DNA from: Hemerocallis citrina
Taxonomy: Eukaryota; Streptophyta; Magnoliopsida; Asparagales; Asphodelaceae
DNA length: 64,000 nt
Direction of reading: 5' to 3'
Assembly: GCA_017893485.1 (NCBI GenBank)
Contig: CM030360.1
Coordinates: 16,725,971-16,789,970 of the forward strand
Under the pieces are notes generated by a model. The model was given only the letters and a program-made list of their open reading frames with translations, was not told where the DNA came from and did no database searches. Each line of letters opens with the position of its first letter. Within the stretch, counting starts at the first letter, position 1. A program made the position numbers and the translations under genes. Below, piece by piece: positions 1 through 10,586 of the stretch.

Positions 1-1262
1 GGAACACCATGAAGCCTGACGATCTCCTAAACATACAGCTCGGCTAACTTGTCCATAGATGAAGTGAGTTTCATTGCCAAGAAGTGAGCTGACTTGATTA
101 GTCGATCGACTATGACGCAGCATTACCCTTCAAACTCTTGGACAAACCCGTGATGAAATCCATACTGATGTTATCCCACTTCCACTCTGGAATGGGTAAC
201 GGTTGCAATAAACCTCCGGACTTCTGATTCTCGGCTTTCACCTGCTGAAAAATCTCACACCTCGCCACAAACTCAGCCACATCCTGCTTCAAACATGACC
301 ACCAGAAATATTGCTTAATGTCCTTATACATCTTGGTGCTCCCAGGATGTACAGACAAAAGAGTAGCATGTACCTCCTGAAGAATACTCTCCTTCAATTC
401 TGATTGATCAGGAACACATAGTCTCTCTCCAAACCACAACACTTCATCCCTGATCTGAAACTCTGACAATCTGCATGGACCAACCTGCTCTTTCATCCTA
501 TGAATCCCTGCATCTTCCTTCTGACTTATTATAATCCTTTCATTCAGTGTAGGCTGAAGCCTCAGCTGAGCCAAAGATGCTTCCAAGCCTTGCACAACAA
601 CCTCAATACTAGCCGGATCCAGCTTTTCTGCAAGATGCCTCTGGGTTGTAATCAAACTGGACAAACTGCTTTTATGGCTAAGTGCATCAGCAACAACATT
701 AGCCTTCTCCGGATGGTACTTAATCTCAGGACGAATATCCTCAAGTACTTCCAGCCATCTCCGTTGCCTCTGATTCAGGTCCTTCTGCTGATAGATGTAC
801 TTCAAGTTTTTGTGGTCCGTGTACATGTTTAACTTCTCACCGTACACGTAATGTCTCCATTGCTTTAAGGCGAAGATAATTACAACCAACTCCAGATCAT
901 GAGTCGGATAATTCTTCTCATGTGGTCTTAGTTGCCTAGACCCGTAAGCGAATAATTTTGCTTCTTATATCAAGACACAACCAAGTCTAAGATGTGAAGC
1001 ATCGCTGTAAACATCATGCTCAACACCTGCTCTAGGCAAAGCCAAAATGGGAGCAGTAGTTAGTTTTTCTTTCAACTCCTGAAAGCTTGCATCGCACTGC
1101 TCAGTCTACTTGAAATTCACATTCTTCTTGGTTAGACCAGTGAGAGGCACGACTATCTGAGCATAGCTTTGGATAAACCTCCTGTAGTATCCATTTAACC
1201 CAAGAAAACTTATGATTTCCTTCATTGCAGCAGGCCTTGCCCAATCCTTCACTGTAAAAATT
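1..1262 (-). pseudogene. Ty3/gypsy chromovirus pol fragment (RT end, RNase H, integrase N-terminus)
   Basis: Read on the minus strand, this is the middle of a retrotransposon pol gene. Around 1,260-1,080 there is the end of reverse transcriptase in broken frames (an LGLNGYYRRFI-like block). Around 960-680 is RNase H, with [21 protein letters not shown] and YTDHKNLKYIYQQKDLNQRQ blocks and YHPEKANVVADALS. The H2C2 zinc region and the start of the integrase core (EWKWDNISMDFI) follow down to the window edge. The longest open piece is 110-889, 259 codons. Frames shift near 890-1,100, and nothing upstream of the RT end is recognisable, so the copy is truncated on that side and not functional. Its wording resembles Tekay/Del-type chromoviruses, but it is clearly diverged from the Tekay-like elements further right. 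Confidence 0.85.
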
Positions 1263-1299
1263 ACAAATTCTCACAGTCGCTATCATAGATAGAGACACT

Positions 1300-1860
1300 G
1301 ATACAACCAGGGTCGCTATCTCAGATATGTATGAATTTTAGCAACTGGTACAATTCGAAATCTTGGATGAAGGGTTTAGGGTTTTGAGTGGGGGAGTAGA
1401 GAACGTTGTGAGTGATGAAGTGGATCGCAATAGATTTTGGACGGATTTTGTTGGTGAAATAACGAATTTGGGAGGCTAGGATTTTGGGTTTATTTTGGAG
1501 TTGGGAGAGAGAATGAAAAGAGAGAAATGAAGAGAAATAGCGAAACAGCGAGCGAGTCTTTAAAAACTCCCCAATCGACACTCGCTATCTCAGTTGGCGA
1601 ATATGGTATAAACACAATCGCTATCTGAGATGGTACGTCTAAACTTGGTATTTTTCTTCAAGTTTTTCTCCAAGTGGTGGAGAAACATCTCAACATATAC
1701 TCGCTATCTCAAATAGCGATGTTGTTTTTACCAAATTCGCTATATGCGATGACGAGTCTAAATTTGAAAATTTTCTTCACGTTTTAACACCTCAATATAT
1801 ACTCGCTAACTCAGACAGCAAGATTATTTTAACCAAACTGGCTATCAGAGAGATAGCAAG
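1300..1860. repeat. Cluster of short inverted repeats with core CGCTATCT
   Basis: No gene is supported here. The words CGCTATCT and AGATAGCG recur in both orientations near 1,313, 1,575, 1,614, 1,700, 1,738, 1,803 and 1,842, often as close palindromic pairs separated by 5-40 bases. Spacer sequences differ, so this is not a simple satellite. It may be a degenerate foldback element or a decayed palindromic repeat. Confidence 0.5.
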
Positions 1861-2240
1861 TGGGTCATTTCGGTAAATACTTTTACAAGTGGGTCAGTTT
1901 GGTTAATACTTTAAAAACATTGGGTCATTTTGGTAAAATATTCCGTATTAAACTCGAGAAATGAAGGATGGTGTGAGGATTAGGTGACGGAAAGTACGAA
2001 GAATAGATGACAAGTCAATTTTCTAAAAATTCATAATGACAATATTGACCATACTTAATTATGGTTTTGGAAAGATGGTGTGAGGATTAGGTGACGGAAA
2101 GTACGAAGAAGAGGGAAATGTAGAAAATGTTGAGGCAAAATGATCGAAAGAATAATTTTGTTATTTTATGGTTAATAAAAGTGTTTGACTTGGTCAAACT
2201 AATAGATCCTAATGTTGCTTTCTCAAAAATAGTATGCGAG
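1848..2240 (+). repeat. Direct duplication, copy A
   Basis: About 390 bp matching copy B at 2,737-3,126. It runs from GAGAGATAGCAAG through the three 'GGTCATTTnGGTAAATACTTT' phrases to AATAGTATGCGAG. Copy A also holds an internal repeat: the phrase GGTGTGAGGATTAGGTGACG occurs at about 1,974 and again at about 2,080, while copy B has it once. No coding potential is seen. Confidence 0.85.
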
Positions 2241-2628
2241 TGCAGTTTTGATTGACCGAAAAGTCGGGGGTTATCCGCATTGATGCTCTGTAATTACAGT
2301 GGTGTTTTCCTCAATTTACCAACATCCAAATTATCTCTGTTCTCTAATATTTTAATAGAAGAGTTAGATTGTATAACCAAACAATCACATAATTGTAACT
2401 AAACAAATATGTATAAATAATATAAAAGAGGTATTACGTTTGATGTCAGACAACAGTGGAATTTTTAGTTTAAAAAAATATATATAAAGGCGGGCATTGC
2501 ACATGTAAAATACTATATCTCTAATCTCTAATCTCTAGTCTCTAATATTATAATGGAAAAATGTCTTGGTGTCATTTGTCAATCTATCAACGCATTTGAC
2601 GTACGTACATAACTAATATGAAAGCTAG

Positions 2629-2733
2629 GTTTACGAAACAAGCTTACTTTTGAGCTCGAGCTCGGTTCGAGCCGAGCTTTGAACGAGTTTTGACCGAGCT
2701 CGAGCTGAATAGCTCGATTTATTTGCAGCCTTA
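2629..2733 (-). mobile_element. hAT-type MITE fragment
   Basis: This is a one-ended relic of the same family as the complete copy at 3,205-3,489. It contains the repeated AGCTCGAGCTCGG words and ends in TTTGCAGCCTTA, close to the terminal TTTGCAGCCCTA of the complete copy. The other end is missing. It abuts the start of duplication copy B almost exactly. Confidence 0.6.
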
Positions 2734-2736
2734 TGA

Positions 2737-3126
2737 GAGAGATAGCAAGTGGATCATTTTCGTAAATACTTTTAAAAGTGGGTTAGTTTGGTGAATACTT
2801 TCAAAAAATTGGGTCATTTTGGTAAAATATTCCGTATTAAACTCGAGAGAAGTGAACTCACGTACTTCTGGTGGTCAATGGCATTAGAATAGATGACAAG
2901 TCAATTTTCTTAAAATTCTTAGTGACAATATTGCCCATATTTAATTATGGTTTTGGAAAGACGGTGTGAGGATTAGGTGACGGAAAGTATGAAGAAGAGG
3001 GAAATGTTGAAAATGTTGAGGCAAAATGCTCGAAAGAATAATTTTGTTATTTTATGGTTAATAAAAGTGTTTGACTTGGTCAAACTAATAGATCCTATTG
3101 TTACTCTCTGAAAAATAGTATGCGAG
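2737..3126 (+). repeat. Direct duplication, copy B
   Basis: Second copy of the 1,848-2,240 segment, offset by about 888 bp. Identity is high in the last 230 bp and the two diverge around the internal repeated phrase. A hAT fragment lies immediately before it and a complete hAT MITE shortly after it. Confidence 0.85.
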
Positions 3127-3204
3127 TTTGTTCTATCTATATGTGATGTTTTTAATATTGAAGTGTTTGAAGAGATCATGTGTGAAACAGATGATGGCTG
3201 TGGT

Positions 3205-3489
3205 TAGAGCTGCAATCGAGTCGAGCCGAATAACTTCAGACTCAAGCTCGGCTTGTTTACTAAACGAGTTCAATTTTGAGTTCGAGTTCGGCTCGAGCTT
3301 GGTTCGAGCCGAGCTTTGCCCATATTCGAACTGAATAGCTCACGAGCTTAGCCTAAAAAAAAATAAAAATTCAAGCTCGAGCTCGGCTCGTTTACGAAAC
3401 GAGCTCGATTTTGAGCTCAAGCTCGGCTCGAGCTTTGACTGAGCTCGAGCCCAATAGCTCGTGAATAGCTCGATTCGTTTGCAGCCCTA
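3205..3489. mobile_element. Complete hAT-superfamily MITE, 285 bp
   Basis: The ends are inverted repeats: TAGAGCTGCAATCGAGTCGAG on the left and, read from the right end inward, TAGGGCTGCAAACGAATCGAG. The perfect 8-bp repeat GCTGTGGT lies directly outside both ends (3,197-3,204 and 3,490-3,497), the target-duplication length expected for hAT elements. The interior is rich in self-complementary GAGCTCGAGCTCGG words and encodes nothing. It is non-autonomous and would need a transposase from elsewhere. Confidence 0.92.
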
Positions 3490-3499
3490 GCTGTGGTTT

Positions 3500-4511
3500 G
3501 CATATAACCCATAATTCAAACATGATCTATAGTTTGGACCACTTTGAATAATTGACATGATATTGGGGGCCGGGCACCTTGCATTGATAATAAGTTTTTA
3601 TTGGGAAAGAATTATATGCCTTATTCGACATAAAATATACATGATCTTCACAAGATCTTGGCAAATCAAATCATGAAAAACATATGTACAGATTTTAAGA
3701 AGATCTAATGGTACGTCCTTCTTTTTAATTGAATTTCTTAGCCGAATTGGGCATATTATTTATTTCCACTCTTTTGGCTCTTTCTTTGCTGACTTGGCCA
3801 TCTTATTTATTTCCATTGGTTAATTTGGCTCCATTATGATCCGGCCCTCTTGCAGTCCAATTTTCTTATCAGAAAGTAAAGGCTAACTGGTGGTTCCCGC
3901 AGATAACTGAAAGCTTGCATGACTTAAGAATTTCTGTTTTAATTCCCACTTCTATTTGTTTGTGGTGCATGCATCGGACTTTCTTTAGTATTGAAAAAAA
4001 AAAAAACACTAGAAATAGAAATATTGTTCGATGGAACGTCTACACATTCAGATAGATCTATGTCTGCCAGTTAATTACTTACAATAGTTGATACTTTGCT
4101 AATTAATTTATTGGTTTAAACTATCGATTTATTTTCCTTTTTTTAAAAAAAAATAAATATTTTTAAAATTCTTTTTCCCCCTTTTACTGTAAGATTTAGA
4201 GAGCTTTCAAGAACGTACCTTCTAAATTTTCTCTATTTTATCACCTAAATCTATTTTTACTTTTCAATCAAATGCAAAGGATGTAACCAGCACTAGGGAT
4301 CCATGTTCGTGCTTTTGTTATCCTCATATATATAATTCTATAGAATAAAATATTTTTTGTACTAACATCCTCGCCTAATTGCTCCTGAGTACATACTCCC
4401 ACAAAAATTAAATTTGCGGGCCACTAAAAAAAATGTACAAATTGTAATTTCTCACTCGCAAAATGCATATATATAGTTATAGGGAAGAAGAAGAAAATTT
4501 TTGAGGCCCTG
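3500..4511. other. AT-rich non-coding stretch
   Basis: No open frame with recognisable content, no RNA gene and no element ends were found. It contains A/T homopolymer runs near 3,995-4,007 and 4,140-4,150. Confidence 0.6.
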
Positions 4512-4673
4512 ATGCTACACATACCTCATTTCATATCCAAAACTTATATTGGATTTTTCTTAAATTGATTATTGAGTCAATTAATTACTAAAAGACAAAT
4601 AGGTAAGATCCAATAATCATTAGAAGACAAGTTCAATATAAGTTTGGGATAGAAAATAAGGTATGTGTAGCAT
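4512..4673. mobile_element. Small MITE with about 40-bp terminal inverted repeats
   Basis: The left end reads ATGCTACACATACCTCATTT and the right end, read inward, ATGCTACACATACCTTATTT. The similarity continues imperfectly to the AACTTATATTG words on each side, so the 162-bp unit folds into a long hairpin. I could not settle the target duplication, so the superfamily is left open. Confidence 0.75.
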
Positions 4674-5291
4674 ATATCATTGCTCCTTTTGTACTATATG
4701 CAATAACCAAAAAGGTACTCCAAGTAGTATTACAATTAGCTATTCAACCTTCATGTACCACTCAAGTATGGCCACTATTGGGCCCACAATCAGAGACGGA
4801 GCCTAATTAAGACCCTGTTGCGGGGCCCAGGACACCCAAATATTTTGAAATCTCCCTATTGGTAGGAATATGCACTTTGGCCCACCAAAATTTCTAATAA
4901 TTCTATATATATATGTGTGTGTATATATGTATTTATGATTAAATTTATACTTTTAGGCGGTATGAGCTTTCTTTTGTATAGGAAAGCAAATGCGCTTTTG
5001 GGTTTTAGCAATAAAAAAAAAAGCAAATCTACTTCTGATCAGATCTTGTAAGAAAGCATAAAAAATTGAATTTTTGTTCGTTTTTTGTTCAAAAGTATGA
5101 CATGTAAACTATCTTCTTATTTTTTGAAGAAGAACATATGTAAACTATCTTAGCAAGACTAAAACTCTATATCAAAATGTTGTTACTTACTTTATAAAAA
5201 GCTGTGATTATAAAAAAATTATTAAGTTGTTTATTGTTTGGCTCACCCGGCAAAGTAGTTTTGACTTTGTTCTTGCCCACAATAGAAGGCA
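4674..5291. other. AT-rich non-coding stretch
   Basis: Nothing coding is seen. There is a short ATATATAT/GTGTGT tract near 4,904-4,930 and many A/T runs. Confidence 0.55.
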
Positions 5292-5294
5292 TTA

Positions 5295-5878
5295 GAGCAT
5301 CCACTATCGTTTTTTAAAAACCCAAAAATTGGAAATCGATTTAGAAATAGTGCTCACAGTCGTTTACTAAAAATTCAAAACTTAGGACAAGAGTGAACAG
5401 TGCCTTGCTAAACTTAGCAGCCGATTTAGGCAATTGCTAAATATAGAAGACGGACGATGTTCATCCGTTTGCTGAAGCGACGGATGAAGGTATGCCGTTC
5501 GTAGTAAAAAAAAAAAAAATCCGATGAGAGACGGATGATGGTGTTCCGTCTCTCATTGAAAACAAATTTCTTTTAAAAAAAAATTCACTGAAAACACCCC
5601 AGACGGATGAAGTTGTTCCGTCTGGTGTGTTTTTTTTATTTTTTATTTTTTTTTTAAAACAAAAAAAAACCAAAAAACACCCCAGACGGATGAAGTTGCT
5701 CCGTCTGGTGTGTTGTTTGGATTTTTTTTTGATTTTTTTACTGAATACCAAAAAAAAGGCAGAAGATCATCTTCCGTCGCTTCTATTTTTGGACTTTGAC
5801 GGCTGCAACGTGGTCCTTCTTTTGCTATTTCTAAATGCTATATATAGCAATTGACATAGTAAACGATAGTGGATGCTC
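5295..5878. mobile_element. PIF/Harbinger-like non-autonomous element, 584 bp
   Basis: Both ends carry the inverted repeat GAGCATCCACTATCGTTT. TTA stands outside both ends (5,292-5,294 and 5,879-5,881), the 3-bp duplication typical of PIF/Harbinger and Tourist-like elements. Internally, segments built from GACGGATGAAG and CTCCGTCTGG alternate in opposite orientations, separated by long A and T tracts, so the body can form nested hairpins. Apparent reading frames here are lysine/phenylalanine-rich artefacts of the homopolymers. Confidence 0.82.
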
Positions 5879-5942
5879 TTACTGACTAGTTCAAGTTTCC
5901 ATGTGTAGTCGTTGGCCAAGTACTTATAATTTGCAAAATTTA

Positions 5943-7482
5943 GCAAAATCCCCTGCAGTCGTTGGCCGAAAACCCATATTATGATTCAGAGATGAACAGT
6001 GGTCTGCTATATTTTGCATGGGTTACGACATTTTGTAAAATATAGCAGACGAATGATAAAATTTTATCGGGGGGATTTTTTCGCGCAATATATTATCAGA
6101 CGAAATATGAAATTTCGTCCACTAACTTTTTTTTTCAAATTTTTATTAGATCAGATGAAACATCTTATTTCTTCTGATCAAATAATTTTCAAAGATTTGA
6201 ATGGACTGAACAAGGTATTCCATCCGTTCAAATGGAAACAATGAGGGATAGAAGAAGATGTTCCGTCTCTCACAACTTTTTTTAATTCCCTCTTCCTCCC
6301 AAACACCAAACACCAAACACCATCTCTCTCCATTTCCTCCACGTCACCCCCACTCCACTTCTCAATGGCATTCTTGTATATAAAAATTATATCTATATAT
6401 TATGCTAATAGGAGAGAGAATGTACTCCCTCTCTTATTTCTTCATTTTGAATCAAAGAAATGAGAACAAAAATAGGAATTCACACATAACTTAACACGTG
6501 CACACACCCAACCACCACCTCCTCTCAATTTTTGACCATTCGATCGTCTAGCTCAGTGAAAACTTGTGTAATCGAGGCTCCCGATTGCGCCATGTCGCCA
6601 CCCAATCACGCATGTCCAATTCACTCAACGGGCGAGCCCATCATGTAATCAACGTCCCAGGTCGCGCTACATCAGCACTTCATCCTGACACCTTATTCTA
6701 CTTAGCGGGAGAGCACATGCTCGATAGGCGATTCAGATTTCTCAAAAAATTGCGCCAGCTCGATAAATCAATAAAAAGTCTCAGAAAATCATTTAAAATT
6801 CTAAAAAATATTATAAATAAAAAAATTTAATTAGAAATTTTGAAAAATAATTAAAATTTTGGAATCTGTACAATATGCTAAACTGCTTTTGTCAAGGATT
6901 TTTCTCATTTTTCCTTTTTAAAATAAAAAAAAGAGGGCAAATATAGGAAGATAACTCCCTACTCTTACTCTATCTAAATTGGAATTAGAATCTTCATTAT
7001 TATATAGATGTTATTAGATGAATTTTTCATTTTTTTATTTTTTTATTATTTTTTTAAAAATTATGTGCGGTATTGTACGGATTATACTACATATTATATT
7101 AAATTATTTTATTTTATTTTATATAAGTTTGTCCAATATTTCTCAAGGGTTCACTAGTTTTTTTTAATAAAATGTTAAGTGACATTCCTCCTTTTTTCTT
7201 TAAAAAAAATAAGCCGAAATGTAGGCCACTCCATTTTTCTTTTGAAACTGTCAAATTATAGCAACTAGTATTATACACGTGCTGTGCACGTGGAGAAAAT
7301 TGGGGGAATGAAAATGGCAAAAAAAAAAATCTACCAACACGTGCGTTGCACGGGTTGGGTTAAGGACAAATTACACTAAGGCCTTCTCCCATTATAGTAG
7401 TAGTAGATAATGACTAAAGCATGTCGTCATAATTGCCAATTGCTAAGTTGCCAAATTTGGCAATGAAAAACAAGGGATGCTC
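5943..7482. mobile_element. Second, degenerate Harbinger-like element
   Basis: TTA precedes GCAAAATCCCCTGCAGTCG on the left (5,940-5,942) and follows GGGATGCTC on the right (7,483-7,485). The left end matches the inward-read right end only loosely. Just inside the left end, the region with GAACAGTGGTCTGCTA and AAATATAGCAGACG parallels the same position in the 5,295-5,878 element. The 1.54-kb body encodes nothing I recognise and may contain other insertions. Boundaries are tentative. Confidence 0.4.
7265..7356. repeat. Pair of CACGTGC-type near-palindromes
   Basis: ACACGTGCTGTGCACGTGG near 7,274 and ACACGTGCGTTGCACGGG near 7,338 lie about 65 bp apart. Similar 'CCCGTGCnnnGCACGGG' motifs are common in plant repeats. 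Each also contains a G-box core, CACGTG. Confidence 0.5.
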
Positions 7483-7840
7483 TTAGCCCCTAGGGTAGTC
7501 CTTCATTATTATATATTTTTGGAAAACAGAAGACCGTACTCCTCTTATCCTCCGTGGATCACAATTATCTTGAGAGGCTAGCTGGTTTTGTTATATTCAT
7601 CAAAAATAGAGGACCATGTTCCTCTTATCCTCCTTGGAAGTGAGGGGCAAAGCCGGAACAATTTTGCCTAGAGGGCTAAGAAAGAATTTTATGGCTATAT
7701 GTAAATATATATAAGGATTTTTTATAAATTTTAGGGAGGCCAAACCGTAAAATTTTATCTTTTGGAGGGGCAAAATCATAATATTGTTAGGGTTTTTTTT
7801 TAAATTTTTTATTTAATAGTATGATGGGGGTTTTGAAAGC

Positions 7841-7876
7841 CCCCCCCCCCCCCCCCCCCCCCCCCTCCCCCCCCCA
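7841..7876. repeat. Poly-C tract
   Basis: A run of about 36 bases that is all C except one T. Such tracts are prone to sequencing-length error. Confidence 0.9.
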
Positions 7877-8312
7877 AGCTGCTTGGAACATAGTTAACTT
7901 CCACGTATATTTGAAGCTTTAGTTTTGATAGGAACACAATTATCATCAGGTCTATTTGTTGTGTATAGTTTACATATTGTCATTTTATTTCCATAAGTTG
8001 GGTGGTGGTTCACTGGCTGCTTCTTCGTCGAGAGAATACTAGAAGTATTATTTTCATCCACAAATTGTAAACTCATCATTGTACATTTTCCCATTTGTTT
8101 CACGTGTTGATTATATTGTAAATCAGTGACGTTCATGTTTCAGATTTTGAATTATAACTTTAGTCTGCATGCCTTCATAACTTCATTGATACAACGCTAT
8201 TTACCACCCAAACATTAATTAATACAAGAATAACAAAATAAAAAAAAAGTTACAAAAGGTGGTGAGGAGTAATTGAAGAAAAATAAGAGCTAAACTAGCT
8301 GTTAGATTGAGT
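7877..8312. other. Non-coding AT-rich stretch
   Basis: No supported gene, RNA or element end. A reading frame of 80 codons at 7,894-8,136 on the minus strand has no recognisable content. Confidence 0.5.
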
Positions 8313-8385
8313 TGGGATATTATAAAGATGGCCTTAATCCAGATAGCATGGCGATACTACAAAGATGACCTTAATCCAGACAGCA
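8313..8385 (+). repeat. Two-copy tandem repeat, 36-37 bp unit
   Basis: Units 8,313-8,348 and 8,349-8,385 share the frame TGG-GATA-TA-AAAGATG-CCTTAATCCAGA-AGCA with a few substitutions. The plus frame following it (8,365-8,640, 91 codons) matches nothing I recognise and is not claimed as a gene. Confidence 0.75.
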
Positions 8386-9001
8386 GGGTGGGAAGGAAAT
8401 ACAAGAATCTTTGTGAAAAAGCATACTGACATTGTTCCACACTTCCACTTATTGAAAATTTTGTATATATTTTACATTATTGTACCGATCGCGGTACTTC
8501 CCCCAACAAGGACACCTAAGGTGGATATGGAAGATATGGGCAATATGATAGCAACTTTGTTGCCGCAAGTTTGCAAGATACTCATTAAGAGTATGCTGTT
8601 GTTAATGCATGCAGAGGTTGTGATTGCCATTGATCAGTGATCAGGAGTTTGTGGTTTTCTTTTGAACATGGTGAACATGATTGCAGCTCAGCAATTTCAA
8701 GTGATCAAGGTCTTACCTTTAGCTGAGAGGTGCTATTATATGTTTCGTTATTTAAGTTATTTTGTAGAACTTTGTACTACAGTTATCAAGCCTTTGTTAG
8801 AGGCCTGTTGAAGTTTGTCTTGGTGATAAGCTACATGTACTTGAATCTCTGCTTTTATATATATGCTATTGGATGAAATTTTCTATAAGAATATCCTTAT
8901 TATAAATAAAATATATGGTGGGGAGAACGAAACTAGAGTATTACAACAGAGAGGTTTGGTTACCGTCTTTTGAGAGTTTACAGGAGAGAGAACCCTACAC
9001 C
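8386..9001. other. Flank of the MULE, no recognised gene
   Basis: Mixed-composition DNA with one unassigned 91-codon frame ending at 8,640. The last bases before the MULE continue directly into the DNA to its right once the element and one copy of its target duplication are removed. Confidence 0.5.
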
Positions 9002-9010
9002 TAGAAGGCG

Positions 9011-9284
9011 GAATTTTTTCCCAAAACGACCCATTTTTGCAAAATTTTTCCCAAACCGCCCTACTTTTTTTTTATTTCCCAAAGCGCCCTACTCGGTCTT
9101 TCAAAGACCGAGTCTAGTGCAAATAGACTCGGTCTTTGAAAGACCGAGTCTTGCGCTTTGAAAAATCAAAGACCAAGACTCGGTCTTTCAAAGACCGAGT
9201 CTATTTGCACTAGACTCGGTCTTTGAAAGACCGAGTCTTGGACTTTGCGTTTTTAATAGCGCAGATCCCCTTTCTTCTTCTTCT
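9011..9284 (+). repeat. Left MULE terminal inverted repeat with nested palindromes
   Basis: It matches the right repeat over most of its length, with an extra segment of about 86 bp. It holds four copies of CTCGGTCTTTCAAAGACCGA (or its complement form) near 9,092, 9,128, 9,179 and 9,214. The pairs are joined by TAGTGCAAATA on one side and its reverse complement TATTTGCACTA on the other. The repeat is therefore itself an inverted repeat, and each copy is also nearly palindromic. The inner part leads into a CT-rich tract that may be the 5' leader of the mudrA transcript. Confidence 0.9.
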
Positions 9285-9635
9285 CTCTCTCTACTATAAC
9301 CTATTCTATTTCTCTAACCTATCTTCCTAAATCTAGGGCGACCTCCTACCCACAAAATCTAATCTTAATCTAAATATATTTACCAATATCTTCCTAAACC
9401 TCTAACCATCTCCACTATAATAACCCAAAACCCTTCTTTTCAAAGATCCATTTTTTTTATTTTTGCTAAATTTGAAGCGGATAGCAACTTCAACTCTTTT
9501 ACCGAAATATCTACGGCTCTATCCTTGACGCTTGTGAAGGTATGATGAATATTGGCCTTTAATTTTCTGAATTTTGGTATAGATTTTGTTTGTGGTTAGA
9601 TAATAACTCGCATATTTTAATAAATATACATAGGT

Positions 9636-10586
9636 ATGGATCTTGAGATTCCTATTTGGTTATACTTTGGTGGTGAAATTATTCGTGATCCAAAGATTGG
9701 TAGTTGCTATAGTATGTTGGATCCGGAAATAGTTTGGGTACCCCGAACCATTACATTTGAAGAACTAGTTGAGAAAATATATGAAGTTACTAATTGGGAT
9801 AGGAATCAATGGAATGTGAAAATTTTAGCTCGATACGCAGCAGGTAGAGGAGATGGTCAGTATTTTATGACAGCGCCCGTACCTACTGATAATGCGCTGA
9901 AGTCATTGATTGCTAGGACATTTGATCCCAATTGTGCTTGGTCTGCATTAGAGTTATATATTCAGCAAATTCAAAATTTGAATGCTCAGCCACATGATAT
10001 TCCAAGTGCAAGCTTCATAAGGGTAGTACCTACACAGCAGACGAGGTCTAACCCCGCTCAATCTTCACAACCAAATCCACTGTCCTCACAAGAAAACACT
10101 TTCACAAATACAAGAAATGCTGATTCTACAGATGTTGAGTTCCCCACCCCAACCTACACCGGTTCCTGACTATGTTCCAAATGACAGTGTATTTGAACTC
10201 TTTCAAAATGCAGTGGTTAACAACAGCTTATTAGATGATGATGAAGAAGAGGAAGAAACAGACGATGATGAAAGTCTAGAAAGTGATGATGGAGAAGAAG
10301 ATGATGATGTAGCAAATGTAAATCCTTCGAACAATAGTTCTAATGAAGTGAGAGCTACTGATAGGTATGCTAATGTTAACGCTCATGTTATGGAGGAGAT
10401 GGCTGAAGCTGCTAGAGTACCCCCATTTCCACAAGAGTCTTCTGGTTCATCCAATGTAGACGAATTTTACGTTGGACAGGAGTTTGTAAGTAAAGAGTCC
10501 ATTCAGCATGCTGTGAAGGTGTATTCTATCAAGAAACATCGTGAATTTGTCACATTGAAAACAACACCGTCACTATACACTGTGAC
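9636..10586 (+). pseudogene. mudrA-like MULE transposase, N-terminal fragment
   Basis: The first 177 codons (9,636-10,169) begin MDLEIPIWLYFGGEI and resemble the N-terminal region of plant mudrA-type transposases. The chosen ATG follows a plausible 3' splice site (ATACATAG). A one-base frame change between about 10,120 and 10,166 is needed to continue into the next part. That part has an acidic Asp/Glu-rich segment and then the block FYVGQEFVSKESIQHAVKVY, typical of the MuDR N-terminal DNA-binding region. Similarity stops at about 10,586, where the sequence becomes the antisense of the neighbouring plant mobile domain. The DDE catalytic domain and zinc knuckle are missing, so the product cannot be an active transposase. 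Confidence 0.85.

Noticed and set aside
5461..5854. Overlapping Lys/Phe-rich frames on both strands
   Set aside because: Translations of A and T homopolymers inside a MITE.
6564..6830. 88-codon frame starting MCNRGSRLRH
   Set aside because: AT-rich Lys-rich tail, lies inside a putative Harbinger-like element, no family recognised.
8365..8640. 91-codon plus-strand frame
   Set aside because: Begins inside a tandem repeat, no recognisable domain, no supporting splice or promoter signal. Left unassigned.
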